From positions 31,792,228 to 31,856,227 of the forward strand of contig CM064424.1 in NCBI GenBank assembly GCA_032690845.1: a stretch of 64,000 nucleotides of DNA. The letters run 5' to 3'. The DNA is from Eleusine coracana subsp. coracana (lineage: Eukaryota; Streptophyta; Magnoliopsida; Poales; Poaceae). The notes beneath the pieces are model-generated. The model saw only the letters and a list, made by a program, of their open reading frames with translations, ran no database searches and was not told where the DNA came from. The position numbers and the translations under genes were made by a program. Shown here one piece after another: positions 46,841-56,204 of the stretch; within the stretch, counting starts at the first letter, position 1; each line of letters opens with the position of its first letter.

Positions 46841-48389
46841 TGTTGACGGCTGTTAAGTACCATTTTTAACCGTCAACTATACTCAAATAAAGGAGAATTT
46901 GGCATTTCATACACGCATGCTTTAGCACAATAATATAGTTCCACTTGTACTTGGAGAACTTTGTGCATGCAGGAGGAAATGTGAAGGAAACACCTCACAA
47001 GGCAAGAAAACACACTTTCGACCAATCAGAGAGTGCCACATGGACGTCACACGGATTGAAGGGCCCATTTTCAGCACTTAACCGACGTAACTCCCTGTAA
47101 TACCGCGCAAACCGATGTCAGGGCCCACAGGACAGCCACCTGGAGAAAGAACAGGCCAGGAGGGGCCACCCCCAGGTCGGCCGACCTGGTCAGGTCGGCC
47201 GACCCGGCCGGGCGCCCTCTCCGCCTGGGCTTCCACGTGTTGGCTCCTCCGCGACTCTTGATGACGGTTTGAGATGCCTTCCGTGGCGGTTACTCTCCCT
47301 TGCCGACCTATTGAGGCTATAAATAGGAGGGTGTGCCTTCACACTCAACACACACCACAAGAAGCATTTCTCTCTTGCTAGTAGTAGTTCTTGGAGTTTT
47401 AGTGGAGTTAGGCTGAGTCTAGAGCTCTCTAGTCCCAAGTCTTCACTTGGAATTGGTATGGCTCTTGTATCTTTTCCCTTTTGTAAGACTTTGCTCTTAT
47501 CAATATATATATCTTTGCTATATAGTTGTGCTTGGGTCATGAGTTTCTTGTTTGATATTGTGATCCATATATGTGATAGTATAGTCTACTTGTGTGATAG
47601 TAGTTTATATTTATTATACTACTATTGTCATGCTAGTTATATACCATCACTATAGTTTAGTTTATATGTTATAGTCTCTATGCTTAGTTTTAGCTGATAA
47701 AGTATAGCATGGGTTTGGTGATCGTATTCGTACGGTAGCTCTGCCTTGTTAATAGTAATCGCGGAGGGGCAGAGTGCTCTTTGGTCATGCAAGTATGGTA
47801 TTTGGGTGACTGATTTGCATCAATTATTCGTTAGTCTACTGGTTCGTTGAGGTAGGCGGCAGGTGGTGACAGCCCTGTCCGTCCTTTGAAATCCTCCCCG
47901 CTAGGCTAGTGCGTAGGCTCTTGGCGGAAGTCGCCTGTGGATGCAGGGGTAAGTCCGTGCCTGAAGTGCTATATTATTGACTGCTGAACCTGAGTGTGGG
48001 TCTGTATGTATTCTACTTAGGCTATGCAACTGTATAGGAATGTATAGTAGGAGTAGCTTAGCTTAGTCTTTCCTCCACTAGACTTTATTTATTTAGTAGG
48101 AATCTTCTGTGTGTGTCACACTACCCGGTTATTATCATGTACCCGCCTGTCTTGGTTAGATATCCTTGCTAATTGTTAACATGATCTTATATGTTAGTAA
48201 CGCTTCTTGATCATAACCTTCCTTTGGGATAAACAAATACGATACCCTGAATACTTCCGGGTGAAATGCTACAGCGGTATTCTCCGTGCGCTTGCGGATT
48301 TTACCTACTTGACTCTGGGACATATTAGTGAACCATTTCTGGCCCCGTGCCGGGAATGATTTATTAATATGGCTTAGCAAAAGTCAACA
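46841..48389 (+). repeat. 5' LTR of K
   Basis: Contains paired GGTCGGCCGACC palindromes (47174-47204), TATAAATA (47318-47325), and near its 3' end a degenerate copy of the primer-binding site (48340-48355). Frames such as 47458-47655 are open only by composition. Confidence 0.95.
47174..47325 (+). promoter_or_regulatory. LTR promoter module of K: paired palindromes and TATA box
   Basis: AGGTCGGCCGACCT (47174-47187) and GGTCGGCCGACC (47193-47204) have centres 18 bp apart. TATAAATA follows at 47318-47325, then a CA-rich region likely to hold the cap site. The 3' LTR repeats it at 54989-55140 with one substitution in the second palindrome (GGTTGGCCGACC). Confidence 0.7.
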
Positions 48390-48397
48390 AGCATTTC

Positions 48398-48415
48398 TGG
48401 CGCCGTTGCCGGGGA
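48398..48415 (+). other. Primer-binding site (tRNA-Asp) of K
   Basis: TGGCGCCGTTGCCGGGGA lies eight bases after the LTR end. All 18 bases are complementary to the 3' end of plant tRNA-Asp (GTC), the primer known for Athila and related grass elements. Confidence 0.9.
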
Positions 48416-48535
48416 AGGCGTATGATTCAAGAAAAATTACTAATGTATATAGTAGTGTTGTAATTATTAAGGCTATCTCCTAAGCAGGTTAACCTTGCTT
48501 TGTTTTCTGCATTTTGTATGAAAACAGGGTAGTGT

Positions 48536-51037
48536 ATGACTGGTTTCGACTTGCCGACAAACTTCACTGAAGATCCTAAGTCACTCCTGAGAAGGACACG
48601 AGCTAGGCTCACCCCTCCTCGTAAGGAGACTCGGCTAATCGAACCTGTCATTCCCGCACCATCAAGCTCTGAGCAAATGGCCGACAAGACCCTCCGCGAG
48701 TTCTCCGCTCCCTCCGCTGCCAACATCCCGACGGGACTAGCTGGCAATGTGGGAGATGCGAACTTCGAGATCAAGACCGGTCTCATCACCATGGTGCAGG
48801 CTAGCCCATTCTGTGGGAAAGCCAATGAGGACGCTAGTGCTCATCTCCAGCAATTCCTGGAGATTTGCAACACGTTCAAAATGAAGGACGTCACCCCCGA
48901 CGCTGTTCGCCTTCGACTGTTCCCGTTCTCTCTCCTTGGGAGAGCGAGACAGTGGTTCTACGCAAACCCTGAAGCTGTGAACACTTGGGAGAAGTGTTCA
49001 GCTGCGTTCCTTGCAAAGTTCTTCCCGCTGGGCAAGACCAATGTCCTCCGCGGAAAGATCTCAAGCTTCCAGCAGGAGTCGAAGGAGTCGATTCCTGAGG
49101 CATGGGAGAGGCTCCAGGAGTACATCCTGGCATGTCCCCACCACGGGATGGATGATTGGCTGATCATCCAGAACTTCTACAACGGGCTTACTCCGTCGGC
49201 CCGCGACCACCTCGACGCTGCTGCTGGTGGAGCCTTCTTCTCGCTCACTGTGAGCAAGGCAAAAGATTTGATCGAGAAGATGGTGTCCAACCATGGTTGG
49301 AATGAAGAGCGCCTCCAACCTCGCCAGCGAGGCATGCACTCCGTCAAGGAGGTTGACATGCTCGCCGCCAAGATTGACCTTCTCATGAAGAAGATGGACG
49401 ACCAAGCCAATGGAGAAGTGAAAGCCCTAGACGCTCATATGACTTGCGAGGTCTGTGGCAACACGGGACACTCGTGCAATGACTGCCCTGAGACCCGTGA
49501 GGACGCAATGTTCATGGGCAACAACAACAACAACGGCTACCGTCCACAAGGAGGTCAAAGTTGGGGTCCACCACGTCCCAACTACCAAGGGGGTAACTCT
49601 GGCAACTTCTCTGGTTTTAATTCCGGTTATAATCAGCCCTCCTTGAAAGATCTTGTGCTTGGTCAAGCTAAGGTTAATGATAACATCAGTAAAAAGCTTG
49701 CCACCACTGATAGGACTCTTGAGAGCATCCACACTAAGATAGAGGGTGTTTCCTCTGCTCTCAAGAATCAGCTGAGCTTTAATAAAATGATAGAAACCCA
49801 ATTAGCTCAGTTAGCTGCTGCTGTTCCTACTGCTGAGTCGGGGAAAATCCCGGGGCAACCCGAGACCCCCTTAGAAAATGTTAATGCGGTTACCACGAGA
49901 GGAGGTAAGTCCACTCGGGATCCGCCATACCCTAACCATGCAGGAAAGGACACATCAGCTGAGAAGCCGGCAGAAGAAGAAGAACTGCCGCCCAGGAAAA
50001 CGGCCCCACATGAGTTCTATGACACGAACCTCATGCCGTTTCCTGAAAGAAGAAGGAAGCCCACCGTGGACGAGCAGTTCACACGCTTCGTTGAGGTGAT
50101 CTAGAAGCTGCACATCAACGTGCCCTTGCTGGATGCGATACAAGTACCCACGTACGCTCGCTACCTCAAGGATCTTATCAGCAACAAGCGCCCACTACCG
50201 ACCACAGAAATTGTCAAGCTGACGGAAGAGTGTAGCGCTGCTATACTCAACCGGCTTCCTGAGAAGAAGAAAGATCCGGGGTGTCCCACGATCACCTGCT
50301 CGATCGGGACACAGAACTTCGACCATGCCTTATGTGATCTTGGGGCAAGTGTGAGCGTCATGCCGAAGGATATCTTCGACAAGCTCAACTACACCACACT
50401 ATCCCCCACGCCGATGCAGCTGCAGCTGGCCGATTCAACGGTCCGCTATCCGGCAGGGATCGCCGAAGATATTCCGGTGAAAATCCGGGATTGCTTCATC
50501 CCCGTCGACTTCGTAGTGCTTGACATGGACGTCGGGAAGAGCACACCGCTCATCCTGGGATGCCCATTTCTCAGCACTGCGGATGCTCGCATCGATGTAG
50601 GAGCCGGAGAAATCCGTTTCCACATCAATGGCAAGGAGGAGAAGTTTGACTTTCGGCCACGGAAAGAACAGTGCAACATGATCCGTATCAAGTACGGGCC
50701 GAACCCAAGCAACATCAAGGAAGTGGAGGTCACTCCGCCAAAGAAGGACAGCCTCATCACATTCATGAAGAACTTCCTTGAGAAGGAAAAGGTTGCACAG
50801 CAACAACTAATGAAGGCAAGGGGGCAAAGGTCACACATTAAGCAACAGCCTCCGAAGTCCACAAGGCAGCAACCTCCGAGGTCTGCAAAGAAACAGGCTG
50901 TGAAGCCTGCAAAACCGCAGCCTCCGAAGCCCGAGAAGCCACCGACCGCAACAAAGACCAAGAAGGCGTGGCGAGTGAAACAAGAAGCATCATCCGTGTC
51001 TTCATCTCCGGGACCGGACAACACTTCATCGAGCTGA
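48536..51037 (+). CDS. gag-protease of K, one frame interrupted by a single TAG
   Basis: ATG 48536 (MTGFDLPTNFTEDP) opens a frame that meets TAG at 50102-50104 and continues unbroken in the same frame to TGA 51035-51037, 833 codons in all. It contains the gag core (about residues 90-240; LFPFSLLGRARQWFY, EAWERLQEYILACPHHG), a CCHC knuckle (C304, CEVCGNTGHSCNDC), a Gly/Asn-rich linker, and a retropepsin with catalytic Asp at about residue 601 (CDLGASVSVMP, then VLDMDVGKSTPLILGCPF). Where E has Met-Lys (IMMKLYINVP), K has stop-Lys (VI*KLHINVP). The C-terminus is a Lys/Pro-rich basic tail with repeated QPPK/QPPR units in place of reverse transcriptase. The product should be a capsid precursor with its processing enzyme, acting in cytoplasmic particles. 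Confidence 0.88.
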
Positions 51038-51379
51038 ACGCCGGAGAAAAGTCCCGCTCGTCGGACTTTAAAAGGTGAGTCCTCGCCGGGAGGTTAAACC
51101 GGTATTTATCCATATTTGCTCTTTTAATTGCATATTTGCTTTCCACCACATTTTGATTTTTTCCGACCACTGCATTTCTGCATTTTTGAATTTTTCTAGC
51201 CACCTTGAAATTTTTCAAAACTCATTTGCATTTCTGAAAATTTAGAAAATAGGTTTTTGGGCTTTCCATTTTGAAAAGATTTTTTTCGAGCTTTTTGAGC
51301 AAAAAGGCAGCAGGGGACAAATCCCCTAGCCGTTGGGGAACACATAGGAAAAAGGGGGCTGCCAGGAGGCCCACCTGCC
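51038..51379 (+). other. Non-coding spacer after gag-protease of K
   Basis: T-rich sequence with CATTTTTGAATTTTTCTAGC-like runs and no supported ORF. It leads into the internal promoter-like module. Confidence 0.6.
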
Positions 51380-51509
51380 AGGTCGGCCGACCTGGTGAGG
51401 TCGGCCGACCCCCTGGCCCCACCTTTTCCTGTGCTCCTTTCTCCCAACGGCTATATGGCCGTTGCTCTGTCCTTTTATAACGGCCATCTTGCTTCCTTGG
51501 CTATAAAAA
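51380..51509 (+). promoter_or_regulatory. Internal copy of the LTR promoter module of K
   Basis: Positions 51380-51410 repeat the LTR's 31-bp palindrome pair with one difference out of 31 and the same 18-bp centre spacing. Upstream similarity extends to GCCAGGAGG…CCACC. TATAAAAA follows at 51502-51509 (122 bp from module start, versus 144 bp in the LTR), then a pyrimidine-rich leader. This makes a second promoter for the downstream ORF likely. The function is inferred, not shown. Confidence 0.65.
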
Positions 51510-51784
51510 CCGCCCAGGAGGAGGAGCTTCACCATTCCAAGCTCATCTTTCACTCCCCTCCTTTGCTCACTTGTTGCTCTCCCAAAATTTCGTGTTCTTC
51601 AACTTTACTACAGCCCCAAAAACCTAAAAAAATATTTCCCCTCTATTTTAGTGCATTTGCAAGTTGTTGTGAGAAGAAAACCAATTTCGGAGAAGCTCGG
51701 GTTTGTCGTTTTCACTAACGCTCACCCGAACACTTGTTCGATCTTGTTTTTGTTCTTGTCTTGTGTTTGTTCTTGTGTGCAGCC

Positions 51785-53254
51785 ATGCTCAAACGAATGA
51801 AGCAAGTCGCCGGAATCAAGCGGAGAAAAAGCACTCGTGCAATCGAGCTCACACCAAGTCCGGGGCATGGTGACCCCGAAGCTGAAATTCCGGAGGAAAG
51901 GCCGGCCTTGCTCATCACCGAGGAGCATCTCGACATCAAGGACGACCGCGAGGGCCAAGCCATCGCGCTCATGAGAGAACGGCCATTCGCCCACACCCGT
52001 CGCTTCGATCCGGACTTCCTCGAGAAAATAGGTATGAGAGAAGAATTTGCCTCTATTTTTCGCACTATGGGTCGGCTAAATTTCGTAGAAGTAGATGAGC
52101 CGGGTTCTCGTTTGCTTACTATGCAGTTTTTATGCACCCTTAGAAAGTATGATGAAGGCATTTCTTTTCGCTTGTTTGGGCAAGAGCGCTTGGTCACATG
52201 GGGTGATCTTCATGCTATGCTAGGTCTAAATCCTAAATGTAGGCTAGACTTAGATAAAGCGCTAAAGGGGTTCCATAAAGAAAGTTTTTGGAAAAAGATT
52301 TCCGGAAACGAGTGGGGTCCCAAGCCTAGAACAAGTGCCATCCATAATCCTACACTTAGATTTATGCATGTGTGGTTGGCTATGACCTTGTTTCCTCGAG
52401 GTGACATTAGGGTTGTCCGGCAAGATGAATTGAAAATACTTTATGCCATGGTTAAGAAAATTAGGGTGTCACCCGCGGAATGCATGATTGATCAATGGTT
52501 AGACAATATAAAGTTGACAGGACCAATTGAGTGCACCTCTTTAGTTACTCGCATTGCGCAGAAGTGTGGTCTGCTTGAGAATGTTCATGTTGAATATTTG
52601 ACGGTAGATAGAGAATTTCTAGGCGAGGACTATTTTGTGCAAGGACATACTTTGAAACATGGTCCAAATAATACCTTGATCTATCACTTTCCCGGGTATA
52701 CAAATGAATTCCCGTTACCTAACCCGGGTCTTCGTTTGTATCACTATCGGGCACTAACCCTCCCACTTGAGCCAGTGGGAGAAGTTCGCAGGCATAGTGT
52801 TTCAGGGCGACCGACACGTTCCCGTAGGCATATGGAGCCTACACCGGAGTTTCACACTCCGACCGGAGATCCGGTATGGGAGCAGCCCCCGCCACAAGAC
52901 GAGGCGGGTGCATCAGCATGGCAGGCCGGAGCATGGGAATCTCAGTACGATTACCCCATGCAGACGTCATCAAGTTCAAGCGGACCGCCATCCTTTGCCA
53001 CCCGGTCATTCTCATCCCGTGGGTTCCGTGAACTCAACTATGGGATGGCCGAGTTGACAAGGAGGGTGAACGACATTGATTTGCGCACCGAGAGCATGCA
53101 ACAAACTCTCACGCAACATGTCACCGACAACCAGCAATGGCAGAATTTCAGCAACAACCAATTCCGCCAGCTGAACGCGATGATGGCTCAGAATCAGAAC
53201 AATTGGGATGCCTTCTTCCGCTCCCAAGGCTACGACCCAAACCAGCAGATGTGA
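51785..53254 (+). CDS. Athila-type second ORF of K, intact
   Basis: The start is put at ATG 51785 (MLKRMKQVAGIKRRKS): the upstream in-frame ATG at 51734 would translate a pyrimidine-rich splice-acceptor-like stretch (…TTGTTCTTGTGTGCAG|CC). The 489-residue product has a basic start, a large globular domain (about 60-310; FDPDFLEKIG, VTWGDLHAMLGL, NPTLRFMHVWLAMTLFPRGD, IECTSLVTRIAQKCGLL) matching Athila ORF proteins of grass elements, a Ser/Pro-rich disordered region (about 340-415), and a Gln/Asn-rich helical end (ELTRRVNDIDLRTESMQQTL). It is sometimes called envelope-like by position, but no signal peptide or membrane span is visible. It is probably a cytoplasmic or nuclear protein of unknown role. 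The intact frame fits recent activity. Confidence 0.8.
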   Translation: MLKRMKQVAGIKRRKSTRAIELTPSPGHGDPEAEIPEERPALLITEEHLDIKDDREGQAIALMRERPFAHTRRFDPDFLEKIGMREEFASIFRTMGRLNFVEVDEPGSRLLTMQFLCTLRKYDEGISFRLFGQERLVTWGDLHAMLGLNPKCRLDLDKALKGFHKESFWKKISGNEWGPKPRTSAIHNPTLRFMHVWLAMTLFPRGDIRVVRQDELKILYAMVKKIRVSPAECMIDQWLDNIKLTGPIECTSLVTRIAQKCGLLENVHVEYLTVDREFLGEDYFVQGHTLKHGPNNTLIYHFPGYTNEFPLPNPGLRLYHYRALTLPLEPVGEVRRHSVSGRPTRSRRHMEPTPEFHTPTGDPVWEQPPPQDEAGASAWQAGAWESQYDYPMQTSSSSSGPPSFATRSFSSRGFRELNYGMAELTRRVNDIDLRTESMQQTLTQHVTDNQQWQNFSNNQFRQLNAMMAQNQNNWDAFFRSQGYDPNQQM

Positions 53255-53262
53255 GCAAGAAC

Positions 53263-53275
53263 AAGCTTGGGGGAG
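53263..53275 (+). promoter_or_regulatory. Internal polypurine tract of K
   Basis: AAGCTTGGGGGAG, identical over 13 bases to the tract at 54641-54653 before the 3' LTR, and only 8 bp after the stop of the second ORF. Confidence 0.7.
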
Positions 53276-54640
53276 GACCCCCCTTCTCACGGTAACTTGT
53301 ATCTTTCCCCTTCCCTTTATTTCTTGCATTTGCTAAATCTGAAAATCCATAAAAATTTGCAAAATATAAAAAGAACAAAAATATTTCCCTTTTTCATGCG
53401 CGGTATGAATGTGTATAATTTTCCTATGTTGAGATGATGAATAGTTGCTCTGTCCTTTATTCCTCTCTAATGCTAGTTTACAACTTAGTACTCTCTCAAG
53501 AGTTAGGTTTGCTGGTAAATCTTGCCTTGAACTTGAATCTTGTGGGTAGCATATGCATTCTCTAGTTCTAAGTTGTTGAGAGGTATGATATGATAGATAG
53601 GGCTGCTATGATCTTGCTCAACGTAAAGCTTGAATTCCGGAGTTTTATTTTTCAAAATGACAAATTGATAAGTTCCTCAATGATGAAATTCCCACCACAA
53701 CCATATGTAGTGTTTACATTTGAAAACCTTTACACATATGCTGCTTGTTTCACATTGAACTTAGTCAAAATTGATGTGACCCTAGTAGAACTCTTTTCAT
53801 GCTTTCTTGATCAAGATCATATACACACATCCACCGCCATGAGCTATCCTTCTAAATCAAGAAGATAGCATCCACCATATCCACCGTGAGCTATTCTTCT
53901 ACACCGGAAGAAAGTCACTATCCATCCATCCATCCAAAGAAACACTCCATATATCCATTACAAAATTCCTCTCTCAAAGTATTCATTGCAAACTAGGACT
54001 ATGGCTATGCAAAAAGAAAAGAAAAAAAAATGCTCAAAAAAAGAGAGCAAGCAAAAGATAGCCATAGCCTAGAAACTCCAAAAGAGAGAAGAAAAATTCA
54101 AAAAGGAGTTATTTCTTCCCATCCACCATTCCTCCGTTCTCCCACACACTTGCACATCTTGATCAAGATTGTTTGAATTGATGTTTTTCTTGGATCCGGT
54201 CTTTTGACATAGCAATATTATGTGAACATGAGTGCCTCATATATCCCTACCTTGAGCTCCACATAAAGCCTTATTTAGAAGTAGGTGATTATAGGCAACA
54301 CTTTGCCTTGGTGAGGAATCATACACATATTGAGTGATCCGAGAGAATCATTTGAGGAACTTGATTTTTATTTTCAAAATCTTTTGAAAACCTCCGGAAT
54401 AACATAGCGGAATCTAGAGCAAGTGATTGGTGCCCTGCAATTGTTCTATCTCTCAACCGCCCAAGACAATGAGGTGTAAAAGCCCCATGGATCGAGGTAA
54501 ATGGGTAAAGTTATGTGCCAACATATTTAATTCTAGGAAGAGTACTTTGTTATGCGCATAGTATTATTGAGGAGTAGGACATTGTAGCAACTCCTGATCA
54601 ACAACTTAAGTTTATCTTTGCTTCGGGACGAGCAAAGGGT
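53276..54640 (+). other. Non-coding 3' region of K between its two polypurine tracts
   Basis: About 1.36 kb without a supported gene. It contains a short TCCA microsatellite (about 53922-53938), A/G-rich stretches (54015-54100) and many CATCCACC-like runs. A comparable long untranslated region before the 3' LTR is common in Athila-like elements. Confidence 0.65.
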
Positions 54641-54653
54641 AAGCTTGGGGGAG
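54641..54653 (+). other. Polypurine tract of K at the 3' LTR
   Basis: AAGCTTGGGGGAG, two bases before the 3' LTR start TGTTGACGG. Confidence 0.85.
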
Positions 54654-54655
54654 TT

Positions 54656-56204
54656 TGTTGACGGCTGTTAAGTACCATTTTTAACCGTCAACTATACTCA
54701 AATAAAGGAGAATTTGACATTTCATACACGCATGCTTTAGCACAATAATATAGTTCCACTTGTACTTGGAGAACTTTGTGCATGCAGGAGGAAATGTGAA
54801 GGAAACACCTCAAAAGGCAAGAAAACACACTTTCGACCAATCAGAGAGTGCCACATGGACGTCACACGGATTGAAGGGCCCATTTTCAGCACTTAACCGA
54901 CGTAACTCCCTGTAATACCGTGCAAACCGACGTCAGGGCCCACAGGACAGCCACCTGGAGAAAGAACAGGCCAGGAGGGGCCACCCCTAGGTCGGCCGAC
55001 CTGGTCAGGTTGGCCGACCCGGCCGGGCGCCCTCTCCGCCTGGGCTTCCACGTGTTGGCTCCTCCACGACTCCTGATGATGGTTTGAGATGCCTTCCGTG
55101 GCGGTTACTCTCCCTTGCCGACCTATTGAGGCTATAAATAGGAGGGTGTGCCTTCACACTCAACACACACCACAAGAAGCATTTCTCTCTTGCTAGTAGT
55201 AGTTCTTGGAGTTTTAGTGGAGTTAGGCTGAGTCTAGAGCTCTCTAGTCCCAAGTCTTCACTTGGAATTGGTATGGCTCTTGTATCTTTTCCCTTTTGTA
55301 AGACTTTGCTCTTATCAATATATATATCTTTGCTATATAGTTGTGCTTGGGTCATGAGTTTCTTGTTTGATATTGTGATCCATATATGTGATAGTATAGT
55401 CTACTTGTGTGATAGTAGTTTATATTTATTATACTACTATTGTCATGCTAGTTATATACCGTCACTATAGTTTAGTTTATATGTTATAGTCTCTATGCTT
55501 AGTTTTAGCTGATAAAGTATAGCATGGGTTTGGTGATCGTATTCGTACGGTAGCTCTGCCTCATTAATAGTAATCGTGGAGGGCCAGAGTGCTCTTTGGT
55601 CATGCAAGTATGGTATTTGGGTGACTGATTTGCATCAATTTTTCGTTAGTCTACTGGTTCGTTGAGGTAGGCGGCAGGTGGTGACAGCCCTGTCCGTCCT
55701 TTGAAATCCTCCCCGCTAGGCTAGTGCGTAGGCTCTTGGCGGAAGTCGCCTGTGGATGCAGGGGTAAGTCCGTGCCTGAAGTGCTATATTATTGACTGCT
55801 GAACCTGAGTGTGGGTCTGTATGTATTCTACTTAGGCTATGCAACTGTATAGGAATGTATAGTAGGAGTAGCTTAGCTTAGTCTTTCCTCCACTAGACTT
55901 TATTTATTTAGTAGGAATCTTCTGTGTGTGTCACACTACCCGGTTATTATCATGTACCCGCCTGTCTTGGTTAGATATCCTTGCTAATTGTTAACATGAT
56001 CTTATATGTTAGTAACGCTTCTTGATCATAACCTTCCTTTGGGATAAACAAATACGATACCCTGAATACTTCCGGGTGAAATGCTACAGCGGTATTCTCC
56101 GTGCGCTTGCGGATTTTACCTACTTGACTCTGGGACATATTAGTGAACCGTTTCTGGCCCCGTGCCGGGAATGATTTATTAATATGGCTTAGCAAAAGTC
56201 AACA
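54656..56204 (+). repeat. 3' LTR of K
   Basis: Same length as the 5' LTR, 1549 bp, with about 16 substitutions and no length change by eye (for example GGCATTTCAT/GACATTTCAT, CCATCACT/CCGTCACT, AACCATTTCTGG/AACCGTTTCTGG). It is followed by CTTGT, the target duplication. Confidence 0.95.

Larger units (their letters stand above)
46841..56204 (+). mobile_element. Complete young non-autonomous Athila-like element K
   Basis: Two 1549-bp LTRs (46841-48389, 54656-56204) with TGTTGAC…GTCAACA termini, flanked by the exact target duplication CTTGT (46836-46840, 56205-56209). The interior holds an Asp-tRNA primer site, gag-protease in one frame with a single TAG, an internal promoter-like module, an intact Athila-type second ORF, and two identical polypurine tracts. 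Reverse transcriptase, RNase H and integrase are absent. About 16 LTR differences by eye (about 1%) imply insertion within roughly the last half-million years at commonly used grass rates. It sits in the PMD exon of D. Confidence 0.95.

Noticed and set aside
47458..47655. 65-codon hydrophobic frame in the K LTR, repeated at 55273-55470
   Set aside because: Both copies are identical only because the LTRs are; composition is T-rich and no family resemblance or independent conservation is visible.
48398..48415. tRNA-like sequence
   Set aside because: Only the 18 bases complementary to the tRNA 3' end are present; it is a primer-binding site, not a tRNA gene.
51734..51784. Hydrophobic N-terminus (MFDLVFVLVLCLFLCAAM) in front of the second ORF of K, like a signal peptide
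   Set aside because: It is the translation of a T/G-rich tract ending in TGTGTGCAG. The ATG at 51785 in front of a basic, conserved-looking start is the better choice, and no other membrane segment supports an envelope protein.
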